Shown piece after piece: positions 54,862 through 63,800 of a stretch of 64,000 bases of DNA. The notes beneath the pieces were generated by a model. It saw only the letters and a program-made list of their open reading frames with translations. It had not been told where the DNA came from and did no database searches. Numbering within the stretch: the first letter of the stretch is position 1; each line of letters starts with the position of its first letter. Origin of the DNA: Bacillus sp. FJAT-28004 (GTDB lineage: Bacteria > Bacillota > Bacilli > Paenibacillales > Paenibacillaceae); the NCBI RefSeq assembly GCF_001280845.1, contig NZ_LGHP01000001.1, forward strand, positions 5,002,665 to 5,066,664, given 5' to 3'. Made by a program: the position numbers and the translations under genes.

Positions 54862-56535
54862 TTGAATAAGGATATGGATCGTAAAACATTTCTTTCTTTT
54901 CTAGGAACAGGAGCAGCTGCTTTAGCTGCAGCATCGGCAGGGCTAGGCTCTCTAGATGGTAAAGTTTCCGCAATGTCATCGACTGCTGACCATTTGTTTG
55001 GATTTAAAACGAATAAAGTCAGCGGATATTTTGATCCTATTCAACCTTCGAAAGAAGATAAACTGATTATTCCTAAAAATTTTAAATATGATGTTGTCGC
55101 AGCATTTGATGATGTGATTAACAAGGCTGGGGAAAAGTTCGGTCAAGGAGCTGACTATAACGCCTATTTTCCTATTGAAGGATCTAATACGCGTGGATTG
55201 CTTGTAACCAACCATGAATATACCAATATCTTCTCAATGGGTCCCATTGTCGACGGTAAAATGACAGCAGAACAGATTAAAAAAGATCTTTATTACCAGG
55301 GAATGTCTGTTATCGAAGTATTCCGTGACGAGAACGGTACTTGGAAAATGGACACATCTTCAAAATATGCACGTCGAATTAATGGAACAACGAAATTTGA
55401 TATTACAGGTCCAGCAAAAGGGTCCGCAGCACTTGGCAAAGCTACAACCGCAATCGGCACATTCGCAAATTGTTCTGGTGGAGTAACGCTCTGGAACACT
55501 GTACTGTCATGTGAAGAGAACTACGCTGAAACTGCTGCTAATGCAAAACTTCCTGAAACGCATTACGGTTGGGTAGTTGAAGTTGATCCTTTTGATAAGT
55601 CTTACCTTAAGAAGCATACTGCTCTTGGGCGATTTAATCATGAGAATACTGCAATGGGTATTGCAGCTGACGGCCGAGTGGTTGTCTACATGGGCGACGA
55701 TAAGAAAGATGCTTGTGTTTATAAGTTTGTAAGCAAAGGTAAATACGATAAGCTAAAAGGCCGCTCCAACTCCTCTTTGCTCGAAGAAGGAACGTTATAT
55801 GTTGCGAACCTTAAATCGGGTAAATGGCTTCCTGTTACGATCGAAGAAGTGAAAAAGGTACTATCGAGCGAAAAGTACAAAAATCCCTATGGGATTTCCG
55901 GAACAAAAGAAGATCTTCTTAAAAAGTTCCAATCACAAGGTGATGTCGTAACATACTGCCATGAAGCAGCGTTGCTGGTGGGTGGTACTCCGACTGACCG
56001 TCCGGAAGATATTGAAATTTCACCTTTTGATAATACGGTCTTTATATGTCACACCAATAACGATATTCACGGTAATATCCATGGTCATATCACACGTATT
56101 TTCGAATCTGGCAACGATTTAGGATCGCTTGAATTCGATTTTGAGATCTTTGCTGCCGGTGGAAGACAGTCAGGTTTCAGTTCGCCAGATAATTTAGCAT
56201 TCGACTCTAATGGAAATCTTTGGGTAGTAACAGACATTTCCTCAAGCAGTCACAATAAGGGCGTTTATAAGTCATTCATGAATAACGGACTGTTTGTTAT
56301 TCCGACAAGCGGTGCTGGCAAGGGTACCGCGCTGCAATTCGCATCCGGCCCGATTGATTCCGAGATGACCGGCCCATTTTTTACGCCGGATGAACAGACA
56401 CTTTTCCTTTCCGTACAGCATCCTGGCGAAATGACAACTGACCTAAGTAAACCAACCAGCACATGGCCTCATCGTCCAGGCGATAAAATAGCACGCTGCG
56501 GTGTCGTAGCAATTAGCGGATTCAAACTTAGCTAA
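54862..56535 (+). CDS. PhoX-like (DUF839) exported phosphatase
   Basis: A 557-residue protein of the PhoX/DUF839 family of calcium-dependent phosphatases. The TTG at 54862 is chosen because GGGGAGTGA lies five bases before it. The signal peptide MDRKTFLSFLGTGAAA is Tat-like, but the twin arginine reads Arg-Lys. Family motifs include TNHEYTNI, SCEENYAET, HYGWVVEVDP, GRFNHENTAMG and PDNLAFDSNGNLWVVTD, a beta-propeller with acidic metal ligands. tatA and tatC follow directly, as phoD precedes tatAd-tatCd in Bacillus subtilis, so Tat export is very likely. Confidence 0.88.
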   Translation: MNKDMDRKTFLSFLGTGAAALAAASAGLGSLDGKVSAMSSTADHLFGFKTNKVSGYFDPIQPSKEDKLIIPKNFKYDVVAAFDDVINKAGEKFGQGADYNAYFPIEGSNTRGLLVTNHEYTNIFSMGPIVDGKMTAEQIKKDLYYQGMSVIEVFRDENGTWKMDTSSKYARRINGTTKFDITGPAKGSAALGKATTAIGTFANCSGGVTLWNTVLSCEENYAETAANAKLPETHYGWVVEVDPFDKSYLKKHTALGRFNHENTAMGIAADGRVVVYMGDDKKDACVYKFVSKGKYDKLKGRSNSSLLEEGTLYVANLKSGKWLPVTIEEVKKVLSSEKYKNPYGISGTKEDLLKKFQSQGDVVTYCHEAALLVGGTPTDRPEDIEISPFDNTVFICHTNNDIHGNIHGHITRIFESGNDLGSLEFDFEIFAAGGRQSGFSSPDNLAFDSNGNLWVVTDISSSSHNKGVYKSFMNNGLFVIPTSGAGKGTALQFASGPIDSEMTGPFFTPDEQTLFLSVQHPGEMTTDLSKPTSTWPHRPGDKIARCGVVAISGFKLS

Positions 56536-56556
56536 ATAGTACTTATTCTTTACGAT

Positions 56557-56581
56557 CAGCCACGGATTACCATCGTGGCTG
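56557..56581 (+). repeat. Stem-loop between phoX-like gene and tatA
   Basis: CAGCCACG (56557-56564) and CGTGGCTG (56574-56581) form a perfect 8-bp stem with a 9-nt loop and no T run. It may tune tatA-tatC expression relative to the substrate gene. Confidence 0.5.
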
Positions 56582-56609
56582 AATACGATCCTCTAGGAGA
56601 TGACTGATT

Positions 56610-56825
56610 ATGCCTTTCGGAAACATTGGAGTTGGTGGTTTAGTTTTGATTCTTATTATTGCCCTGATTATTTTCGGACCGTCTAAGCTTCCGGAACTTG
56701 GTAGAGCTTTTGGGCGTACTTTAAGTGAATTTAAAGGTGCAACACGCGGTCTTGTAAATGGAGAGGACGACGAGAAGAAGAAAGAACCTGAAATGGGACA
56801 GGAAAGCGTCCTGCCAAATAAGTAG
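56610..56825 (+). CDS. tatA: TatA-type twin-arginine translocase subunit
   Basis: A 71-residue TatA with an N-terminal membrane helix, hinge FGPSKLPELGRAFG, amphipathic helix SEFKGATRGL and an acidic tail. AGGAGATGA precedes the ATG. It shares its hinge and helix sequence closely with the TatA at 10274. tatC starts one base after the stop. Confidence 0.93.
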   Translation: MPFGNIGVGGLVLILIIALIIFGPSKLPELGRAFGRTLSEFKGATRGLVNGEDDEKKKEPEMGQESVLPNK

Positions 56826-56826
56826 T

Positions 56827-57564
56827 ATGAAAAACCAAACCGAACAAAACCTACTTGGACATTTGGAGGAAATGAGGGCTCGTATCATACGTACCCTCAT
56901 CGCTTTTTTGGTATCGATGGTAGCGGCATTCATCTACGTACGTGATATTTATCAGTGGCTGGTAAGAGATATGGATCAAAAGCTGATCGTACTTGGTCCT
57001 TCTGATGTAATGTGGGTGTACTTCATGATTGCAGGAGTTGTTGCAATCGCGGTAACACTGCCGGTTGCTGCTTATCAAACATGGAAATTTGTTCAACCCG
57101 CAGTGCCGGAAAAAGCGCAACGAGCTACTTTGTTTTTTATTCCGAGCATCACTTTATTGTTTTTGATTGGCATATTTTTCGGTTATTTTATTTTATTTCC
57201 GATGGTTCTTCATTTCATGAATGAGATGGCTGCGAATGATTTTGCAACCATGTATACAGCAGAAAGATATTTTACTTTCATGATCCATATGACAGTTCCG
57301 TTTGGTATTTTATTTGAAATGCCAGCGGTTGTTATGTTTCTCACCAAGCTCGGAATCTTGAACCCAAACAGATTGGCAAAGGCGCGTAAACTAGCTTATT
57401 TTATTCTTGTAATTATTGCAGTTACCATTACCCCTCCAGATATATTGTCGGATATTATTGTAATTGTACCGCTATTCTTACTTTATGAAATCAGTATTAC
57501 GATTTCGAAAATTGTATATCGCAATCAACTTAAAATGTATAGTGAGCTTAATGCGAATACTTAA
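56827..57564 (+). CDS. tatC: TatC twin-arginine translocase receptor
   Basis: A 245-residue, six-TM receptor that binds twin-arginine signals. The N-terminus NLLGHLEEMRARIIRTL, the periplasmic loop FVQPAVPEKAQR, and the conserved FGILFEMPAV and ITPPDILSDI blocks are TatC hallmarks. The ATG at 56827, one base after the tatA stop, has no good ribosome site of its own, so translation is probably coupled to tatA. A longer reading from 56758 would overlap tatA and lacks family support. Confidence 0.95.
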   Translation: MKNQTEQNLLGHLEEMRARIIRTLIAFLVSMVAAFIYVRDIYQWLVRDMDQKLIVLGPSDVMWVYFMIAGVVAIAVTLPVAAYQTWKFVQPAVPEKAQRATLFFIPSITLLFLIGIFFGYFILFPMVLHFMNEMAANDFATMYTAERYFTFMIHMTVPFGILFEMPAVVMFLTKLGILNPNRLAKARKLAYFILVIIAVTITPPDILSDIIVIVPLFLLYEISITISKIVYRNQLKMYSELNANT

Positions 57565-57575
57565 ATATTTATAGC

Positions 57576-57632
57576 AAAAGGGGCTGTCTCAAAAGTAGAT
57601 AAATCTACTTGAGGCCAGCCCTGTTTTCTTTA
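57576..57632. terminator. Terminator between tatC and the convergent protease gene
   Basis: A long interrupted stem, GGGCTG...AAGTAGAT / ATCTACTT...CAGCCC, followed by TTTTCTTT on the + strand and CTTTT on the - strand. Confidence 0.75.
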
Positions 57633-57661
57633 AATGGGACGTTTTACGGAAATCCAACGAA

Positions 57662-58072
57662 TTAAAAATAAAACTTCTGCATTTCCGCAGGAACGCCATT
57701 TCGTCTAAGCAGTTCTTCAAGAGTCTCACTTGGAGCGGGAGAATCGCCGGCTGTCAGCAGCCTTACTGCAAATTTACTCGCTTGTCGCTCATACTTTCCA
57801 ACATTAAAAAACGACTGCTCATCTAGCCAAAAACGGTTGAAGCCAGGATGCAAACGGTCATGTCCGAGTTCATGTGCGCATACGAAGCGGCGCCAATTAT
57901 CCGGAAGCGAATCGTGAATGACGATAAACCGGCGTCGCAGTTTTTTGAAATAGAGACCACGCGTTCCTTCTCCGAGATCGGCGTAACGAATGTGAATGCC
58001 AAGGCCCTCAGCGATGATGAATGGATCGTTAGTCTTGTATTTCCGAATAAGCTTTAAAATCATTTTATCCAT
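57662..58072 (-). CDS. ImmA/IrrE-family metallo-endopeptidase
   Basis: A 136-residue zinc protease of the type that cleaves Xre-like repressors in mobile elements (ImmA of ICEBs1, XkdA of PBSX). The zinc motif HELGH is within CAHELGHDRLHPG, and a basic stretch GLYFKKLRRRFIVIHDSL precedes it. It lies eight bases after the xre gene in the same direction, so it is probably the anti-repressor protease for that regulator. Length is typical. Confidence 0.88.
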   Translation of the reverse strand: MDKMILKLIRKYKTNDPFIIAEGLGIHIRYADLGEGTRGLYFKKLRRRFIVIHDSLPDNWRRFVCAHELGHDRLHPGFNRFWLDEQSFFNVGKYERQASKFAVRLLTAGDSPAPSETLEELLRRNGVPAEMQKFYF

Positions 58073-58080
58073 AGCAACAC

Positions 58081-58506
58081 CTACCCTTTGGCATCATCAG
58101 GAGCATCGTTAGTCGGCTCGGTCTTTTTTTTGTGCTTGTTCATATGCTTAGCTTCCCAGAACAATCCTGTAAGCACATCCATTACGCGCTGACGATCGGT
58201 AGCACTAAGCGGTACGCCGTCAAACATAATTTCCCCGTCTTCCTCAAGCAGCTTCTTAAAGTCACGCTTATCTTTATACGTTGCCCAATCGGGTATAGTT
58301 GCCGAGGCTGCATCGCGGCCAAGCAAATAATCGGTTGTCGTCAGTAAGATATCAGCCATTTTTTGCAAATCCTCACTTGTTGGTGATACCCGATCATTCT
58401 CGATATGACCAAAGTTAGAGCGACCCATATCGAGCTTTGCGGCGACATCCTGCTGCGTTAATCCGCGCTCAACTCTTAGTTGTTTAATTCGTGCACCCAA
58501 TGACAT
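58081..58506 (-). CDS. Xre-family helix-turn-helix repressor
   Basis: A 141-residue repressor with an N-terminal HTH (residues 5-65: RIKQLRVERGLTQQDVAAKL then SNFGHIENDR) and a C-terminal region ending in Lys/Asp-rich sequence. It belongs with the downstream ImmA/IrrE protease. The adjoining regulatory region contains three near-identical 13-bp palindromes that are its likely operators, two overlapping the -35 elements of opposing promoters. Confidence 0.9.
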   Translation of the reverse strand: MSLGARIKQLRVERGLTQQDVAAKLDMGRSNFGHIENDRVSPTSEDLQKMADILLTTTDYLLGRDAASATIPDWATYKDKRDFKKLLEEDGEIMFDGVPLSATDRQRVMDVLTGLFWEAKHMNKHKKKTEPTNDAPDDAKG

Positions 58507-58534
58507 TATAAATACCCTCCGTTTTTGAATGTTG

Positions 58535-58547
58535 GTATTTTAAATAC
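58535..58547. promoter_or_regulatory. Operator O1, 13-bp palindrome
   Basis: GTATTTTAAATAC abuts the -35 of the rightward promoter. Identical to O3 at 58714. Confidence 0.65.
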
Positions 58548-58576
58548 TTGACGGTAATTAAAATACCAAATACAAT
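58548..58576 (+). promoter_or_regulatory. Rightward promoter in the xre-sigO region
   Basis: TTGACG (58548-58553) and TACAAT (58571-58576) with a 17-bp spacer. The spacer contains further TATTT half-sites. A transcript from here would have a leader of about 255 nt before the SigO-like gene. Confidence 0.6.
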
Positions 58577-58648
58577 GAGATTCATCAGACGAACATATAA
58601 AGAAATCTATAAGTAGATCATTTTCGCTATTTTAACTACTTAAAAGTA

Positions 58649-58677
58649 AGTATATTTTTGATTGAGAGTATTGTCAA
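58649..58677 (-). promoter_or_regulatory. Leftward promoter of xre-immA
   Basis: On the minus strand TTGACA (58677-58672) and TATACT (58654-58649) are exactly 17 bp apart. Operator O2 overlaps the -35. Confidence 0.7.
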
Positions 58678-58680
58678 TAC
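58668..58680. promoter_or_regulatory. Operator O2, 13-bp palindrome
   Basis: GTATTGTCAATAC keeps the outer GTATT/AATAC arms of O1 and O3 and overlaps the -35 of the leftward promoter, suggesting autoregulation. Confidence 0.6.
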
Positions 58681-58713
58681 CGAAGATGTCGCTATATTTT
58701 TTTGTTTTGAATG

Positions 58714-58726
58714 GTATTTTAAATAC
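58714..58726. promoter_or_regulatory. Operator O3, 13-bp palindrome
   Basis: GTATTTTAAATAC, identical to O1, upstream of the leftward promoter and of the SigO-like gene. Confidence 0.6.
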
Positions 58727-58754
58727 TCAACATTCACTTTTTGCTCAAAAACAA

Positions 58755-58766
58755 GAACACATGTTC
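58755..58766. promoter_or_regulatory. Possible LexA (SOS) box
   Basis: GAACACATGTTC is a perfect palindrome matching the GAAC-N4-GTTC core of Firmicute LexA boxes, 74 bp before the SigO-like gene. The outermost consensus bases do not match. Confidence 0.4.
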
Positions 58767-58839
58767 TGGTTTTGGTTGTGCTAGCTGCAACTTTACTCAC
58801 TTTAATAAATAGAAAGTTAAAATGAAGGAGTGATTCCGA

Positions 58840-59496
58840 TTGAGTTTCAAAGTTTGCTTAGAAACATCCCAAATACCTGAAGAAGTCCATTTTTTCAAGG
58901 ACTATCGTTTGAATAACCCGCAAGTATTTGAAAACAGCATGGTTTCGACGTTTTTTGAAACTCAAGTACACACTTCTTTATTTGGTAAAATAATCAGTAA
59001 CCCAAGCCCAGAAAACAAGAGGAATTTTGAAGAGGCATTTCAAAGGTTTTACTTTTGTATTCGTTTCACAAAATATGTGAGTTCGATGATACGATTTGCT
59101 AACATTGACTATCATCGCAAGCGAAGGAAAATGGAGGGAAGAAATCAACTGGTTTTTGATTCGCCAGTAGGAGAAGAAGGGCAGATAACTCTGGGCGAAT
59201 ACGTAATGAGTAGGTTGCCGGAGTCTTCTATGGTGCTTCCAACCTCTAATCCAGATTATTTTGAGGCTAATTTGAATGATCCGGATTTATACTCTGTTTT
59301 CTCCAAACTTACGGATAGACAAAAAATTGTGGTAACGCTTTCGTATTCTGCCTGTGAGCTCGACACAGAAATAGCAAGAATGTTAAACGTGTCTCAACAA
59401 GCGATTACAAAAACTCGTATTTCTGCTTTAAATAAAATGAAAAGAGGTCTCCAAGCAAAGCCGTATATATCACGCTCCAGAATGGGGGTGAGTTGA
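58840..59496 (+). CDS. sigO: SigO/YvrI-like RNA polymerase sigma factor
   Basis: A 218-residue protein. The TTG start has AAGGAG nine bases upstream. The C-terminal part (about 160-210) is a sigma region-4 HTH (LTDRQKIVVTLSYSACELD and IARMLNVSQQAITKTRIS). Canonical region 2 is not evident. In Bacillus subtilis SigO works as a split sigma with RsoA supplying the region-2-like part, and here a YvrJ-like and an RsoA-like gene follow with overlaps, which makes the assignment strong. Its target promoters are unknown. Confidence 0.78.
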   Translation: MSFKVCLETSQIPEEVHFFKDYRLNNPQVFENSMVSTFFETQVHTSLFGKIISNPSPENKRNFEEAFQRFYFCIRFTKYVSSMIRFANIDYHRKRRKMEGRNQLVFDSPVGEEGQITLGEYVMSRLPESSMVLPTSNPDYFEANLNDPDLYSVFSKLTDRQKIVVTLSYSACELDTEIARMLNVSQQAITKTRISALNKMKRGLQAKPYISRSRMGVS

Positions 59497-59497
59497 T

Positions 59498-59671
59498 ATG
59501 GAAGAATCATCTCTCATTACATTAATTACGAATTCAATTTCAAACCTAGGCTTCCCGATCGTTATCACGGGATTCCTTCTACTGCGGTTTGAAAAAAAGA
59601 TTGAAACTCTAAACAATATCATACAGGAACTGTTACAAGAAATCCGGGATGGGGTGCATAATAGGAAATGA
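59498..59671 (+). CDS. YvrJ-family small membrane protein
   Basis: A 57-residue protein starting one base after the sigma gene stop, with GGGGGTGAG as ribosome site. One membrane helix (GFPIVITGFLLLRFE, about 18-31) is followed by an amphipathic helix (IETLNNIIQELLQEI). This is the YvrJ layout, found in the SigO regulon of Bacillus subtilis and in phage regions near holins. Its stop overlaps the RsoA-like start (ATGA). Confidence 0.8.
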   Translation: MEESSLITLITNSISNLGFPIVITGFLLLRFEKKIETLNNIIQELLQEIRDGVHNRK

Positions 59672-59919
59672 TACAGAACGATTTGTTTTCTCTAGTTGAA
59701 AGGGCAAAGTGCGGTGATAAAGATGCGATGTATAAGATCATAGTCATGTTTCAACCGTCCATTAACAAGGCATGCAGATATACGCATCCAAATGAACAAC
59801 ATGATTTAAAACAGTACCTTACGGAAAAGGTAATAAGAGCTGTTTTGAGTTATGATTTGGGCTCGGTTCCCGCATACTTTCAATTTATTAACCAAACTCC
59901 TAGTAAATCGAAAGTCTGA
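59668..59919 (+). CDS. rsoA: RsoA-like co-sigma factor
   Basis: An 83-residue protein resembling RsoA/YvrHa of Bacillus subtilis (about 79 residues). Its N-terminal part, LVERAKCGDKDAMYKIIVMFQPSI, is the helix typical of sigma region 1.2/2-like HTH_16 proteins, followed by DLKQYLTEKVIRAVLSYD. It would join with the SigO-like protein to form a working split sigma. Its start overlaps the YvrJ stop by four bases. Confidence 0.75.
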   Translation: MIQNDLFSLVERAKCGDKDAMYKIIVMFQPSINKACRYTHPNEQHDLKQYLTEKVIRAVLSYDLGSVPAYFQFINQTPSKSKV

Positions 59920-59924
59920 CGGAT

Positions 59925-59966
59925 AAAAAAAATGATCCCCGCCGACTCCTAAGGTCCGCGGGGATC
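59925..59966. terminator. Bidirectional terminator between rsoA and PH-domain gene
   Basis: Stem GATCCCCGC (59934-59942) / GCGGGGATC (59958-59966) with a long loop. The A run at 59925-59932 becomes a T run for the minus-strand gene. Confidence 0.75.
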
Positions 59967-59971
59967 AAGAT

Positions 59972-60349
59972 TTATTTTAAGACATATTCAGCTAATACCT
60001 TTTGCAAATCGTATATGTTCAGGTTTTTATTGAATGTTTTTTGGATGGGTGTGACGCTGCCAGATATCCAAATTTTCAACTCGGCGTCAAGATCATAGTT
60101 TCCGGCTGTTTCGATGCTGAAATGAGTAATGCTTTTGTAAGGATAGGAATGGAAATCGATTTTTTTGCCGGTTATGCCTTGTTTATCAATAATGATGAGG
60201 CGTTTGTTCGTAAAAATAAACATGTCGCGAATCAGCTTGTACGCTCTTTCCACATTCTCCGATCTACTAAGTAAGTTACTAAATTCTCTCTGCGCCTCTT
60301 CAGGATTTACTTCAGAGGCGTTCCCCATTAATGCATCCAAAAAGCCCAT
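59972..60349 (-). CDS. Bacterial PH-domain protein
   Basis: A 125-residue soluble protein of the bacterial pleckstrin-homology (bPH) family. After a helical N-terminal segment, the core FIFTNKRLIIIDKQ, KKIDFHSYPYKSITHFSIETAG and LKIWISGS is the usual PH pattern of beta strands. Such proteins are common in Bacillus and Paenibacillus, their function is mostly unknown. It is monocistronic. Confidence 0.8.
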   Translation of the reverse strand: MGFLDALMGNASEVNPEEAQREFSNLLSRSENVERAYKLIRDMFIFTNKRLIIIDKQGITGKKIDFHSYPYKSITHFSIETAGNYDLDAELKIWISGSVTPIQKTFNKNLNIYDLQKVLAEYVLK

Positions 60350-60471
60350 TTCAACACCATCCCTCTAATTCCATATGTACCTAAAAAATAGTACCTTCAT
60401 TTACTTTATGCGCAGACAAGTAATAATATATGGTTTTTTTAGGCATCTGCTCATTTCCTGCAAAAGCCCAT

Positions 60472-60498
60472 ACACTTTTGCCCCAGAATCATAGGATA
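60472..60498 (+). promoter_or_regulatory. Sigma-K-like promoter of the YjcZ gene
   Basis: AC at 60472-60473 and CATAGGATA at 60490-60498 are 16 bp apart, matching the AC and CATANNNTA elements of late mother-cell sigma-K promoters. Confidence 0.4.
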
Positions 60499-60529
60499 CT
60501 GTGTAAGTTAACAAAAAGGAGATGAACAA

Positions 60530-60691
60530 ATGAGCTATGGAGTAGCAGGTGCTAATATGGGTCCTGGAAATTGCGCACCTTACCCAGTTGCAGGTGTAGG
60601 CGTAGGCTGCGGCGGTGGCGGATTCTCAAGTATTGGATTTATCCTTGTCCTTTTTATCCTTCTTGTCATCATTTCTCGTTCTTGGCTGTAA
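60530..60691 (+). CDS. YjcZ-family sporulation microprotein
   Basis: A 53-residue protein with AAAAAGGAGATG just before the start. A Gly/Cys-rich head (VGVGCGGGGFSS) is followed by a single C-terminal membrane helix (FILVLFILLVIISRSWL), the defining layout of the YjcZ family of spore-associated peptides. A sigma-K-like promoter element upstream fits mother-cell expression during sporulation. Confidence 0.88.
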   Translation: MSYGVAGANMGPGNCAPYPVAGVGVGCGGGGFSSIGFILVLFILLVIISRSWL

Positions 60692-60756
60692 GCAATAAAT
60701 AAGCCAGAGCGTAAATGAAAGTCTGTCAAAACGCTTTCCCACTAAATGAAAGTATA

Positions 60757-60793
60757 ATAACATCCCCATGTGCCTGAGCCATGGGGATGTTAT
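60757..60793. terminator. Stem-loop between YjcZ gene and the convergent large gene
   Basis: Perfect stem ATAACATCCCCATG / CATGGGGATGTTAT with a 9-nt loop. T tracts are short, but the position between convergent genes suits a terminator. Confidence 0.65.
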
Positions 60794-60835
60794 AGTTTAG
60801 CAAGATGGACAATTTTGCAATGAAGCTTATTAAGA

Positions 60836-63800
60836 TTATTCTACAATGGAACGAGCGACGAGAATAAGGTCTAATAGATCGATGACGCCATCATTATTGA
60901 CGTCGGTTTGCTTAATTTGTTCCCAATCAGCAGCTCCTGTACCCTTGCCGTAATGAATAACGATGAGCGCCAAATCCGAAATGCTGACTTTTCCATCATG
61001 GTTTTGATCGGCAGGGTTTGTGATTTCTTTTGGCGATACTTGGATATTCAACGTGTGCGGAGCGGCATTGACTTCACTCTCTCCGTTCGAAATTAAGATG
61101 GATTCCGCAGTCACTTTACCTGTTATAACCGTTTGAGTTTCTTTTGCTTTAAAGGTAAGCTCCACAACCTGTTTACTGCCGGTAACCGCGTTCTCTACCC
61201 CTTCACTAGCAAGAATGAGACGTATTTTGCCATTCTCGTCATGGATGGTATTCACAATTTGAACTTTTGGAAGAAGTGAACGGCTAGCTACATATTCAAA
61301 TACATTTGGATCATAATGAAATGAGATATCTTGTGCATAGACGTTGTCTGATACATCATTCAAGCCCAGCTTAATGGTAAACGTAGAACCGGCTACGACA
61401 GACGTTTTCCCTTCCAGGACAGCAGTTGGACCGGACGTTTCAGCTCCTTCTTCTTTAACGGAAGAGGTGAAGTTAGGCAATGACTCATTTCCATGCGCAC
61501 TCGCGATCATCGCTTGATGAAGCGCGGCAGAAGCACCGTCATTTTGGGATTGCGTTACTAATCGTACAATAGGCTGATCCGGCGAGATGACGGAATCTGC
61601 TGAGAGGACGATTCTTGTTTTTCCATTGGCGCTTTCATTTCGTAATACGGTAACGCCAGCTTGAAGCGGCTTAATCGTTTGGACAGTCAAATCGCCTGTC
61701 TCTAATTCGATATCGAGAGCTTTGGCATCCGTGCTAAGATGACTGACTGCGAGCTCATAGCCCTTTAATGCTTTTGAAGAGATGTCTACAATTTTGGTTA
61801 ATTGAAGATTAGGGGCATCGGGTTTGTTCTGATCCTTCTGAGGGATGAACATGCCATCAATGGTTTTGGAATCCCCAATCGGTGAATCAACCTCCAGTGC
61901 AGCTAATATGGTTGCAGCGATATCCTTCGTTGTTCCACCTTGCAAAAGCTTCTCTTTGCCGACATCCGTTGCAACCGTTCTTCCGTTCGCTGCGATAAAT
62001 ACCGTTTTGGCCAGTGGCGAGTCTTGTCCGTGTGCAGTAGCGCTGCCTAGTGTATGGTCTGCCTTTTCTGTGCCTCCGCCATGATCGGCTGTCATAAGAA
62101 TAAGTGTATCGTCCAGCAGATTTTTGCTGCTGAGTGAGTCATAGATGGTTTTTACGAGCTTATCTGTTTCCATCAGCTTTGCGTAATAATCCTTCGTATA
62201 AAAACCGAGAGAGTGCCCGACGCCATCCACATCATCCAATTGGAAAAAAATAAGGGATGCATCGTAGGCTCTGCCGTCTGCTGTGTATTGCGCGAAAGCA
62301 TCTACATTTGCTTTATCGCTCGCGGAGTATCCTTCAGCTCCAAGGGAAGGTTCAATATGCCCCTTAATGATGTTGGACCATGTCGTGAAGGCAGCAAGCT
62401 TAGTCTCTGGAAATTGTTGACGCAGTTTTTTGAATACCGAAGGGTATGGTGACGTTTCACTATAAGTATTCGTTGCGCTAATGGTATTGTCGATCTGATG
62501 TTTGCTGTAATCAACGCCGTTTATCATGGCACCCCAGTTAGGAGAAGAAACGGTAGGCAGTGTCGTTGTTACGGAATAGGAAGCAGCGCCATTCTCGATA
62601 ATGCCGCGCAGTGCAGGAATATTAAGGCGGCTGCCTACCGTTTCTTTCACGGAGTTTGGTGTTTCCCAGTAAGGCGCATCCTTCGAAACAGAGATGCCGG
62701 CACCGTCGATGCCGATAACGACAACTCGTTTATAAGGCATATATTTCACTTTGTCAGCAATGGCAGTCAGCTCTTGAACGGAATTCCCCTGCGCTAAGGC
62801 AATATCACCGATCGTAATGTGGCTGTCTTTATTCATATCTTCTGCTGCTTTGGTATGAATTTGAACGGTTTGCGCAGGCGTGTTTAACGTTTCCTTCACA
62901 TATTTGTTTCCGCCTGTGTAGAAGTCAGCTGAGGTCACCTGAATGGTGCCTTGTCCACTTATATCCTTCGCAAAAAAGTAAACATCAGACAGCGTAGATG
63001 CCGCAAATTCCAACGGATTTGTTTTGTTATATACGCTTCCTGCCGGGAGTTCCAACTTAACGATGCCCGGAGTGGAAGTATCTACTTTGGTTGCCTTCGT
63101 CGCACGCGAGAATGTGAACTTGTTGCTATCATAGGCAATTTCTACGCTCGCGCTGTCAATCGCACTCGTCATGGTTGGGGTGCGAAGGTCGAGCATCTGC
63201 TTGAACTCAGTACCTGTAGCTGTCTCCGTTGCTCCGACGAATTTTAGAGTGCCATTGAATTTATCGCTAACTACAATCGGGGGAGCGCTATTGAAAATTT
63301 CTGTGACCTCTTCGGCAGTAACCGCACGGTTCAAAATAAGCACTTCATCGAGCTGCGCTTCCAATGCGGCCGAATAATTGCCTGTTCCGTCATTGCCGAT
63401 CATCGTCGAAAGACCGGAATCAATCGTTCCCGTGCGGCCGGTTATACTGATTGCACTAGCGATATTATTATATTTGGTTCCGTTGGAAGTAGAGACTGCA
63501 ACCGGTACGCCATCCTTATAAAAATCAACGCGTCCGAGGGTGCGGTCATGCGAGACGACGATATGGTGCCAGCTTCCATTAGCGACATTCGGAATATCAG
63601 CATCTATGCGAGTTCCGCCTGCTGTGTTAAAATTCCATCTCATTTTCTTATCCGAGTGAAGAGAAAGGTTGTAACCGACGTTAGTACCGCTGTTCCAATC
63701 TTTGTTGGATAAAATGGATGGGTCGGAATCTACGCCTGATGATTTGACCCAGAAGGAGAAGCTGAAGCTCTTATCTACTCCGAATTGCAGCTGTGAGGGC

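Noticed and set aside
57662..60000. Prophage or integrative element
   Set aside because: Only regulatory genes are present. No integrase, structural, lysis or attachment-site sequence was seen in the window.
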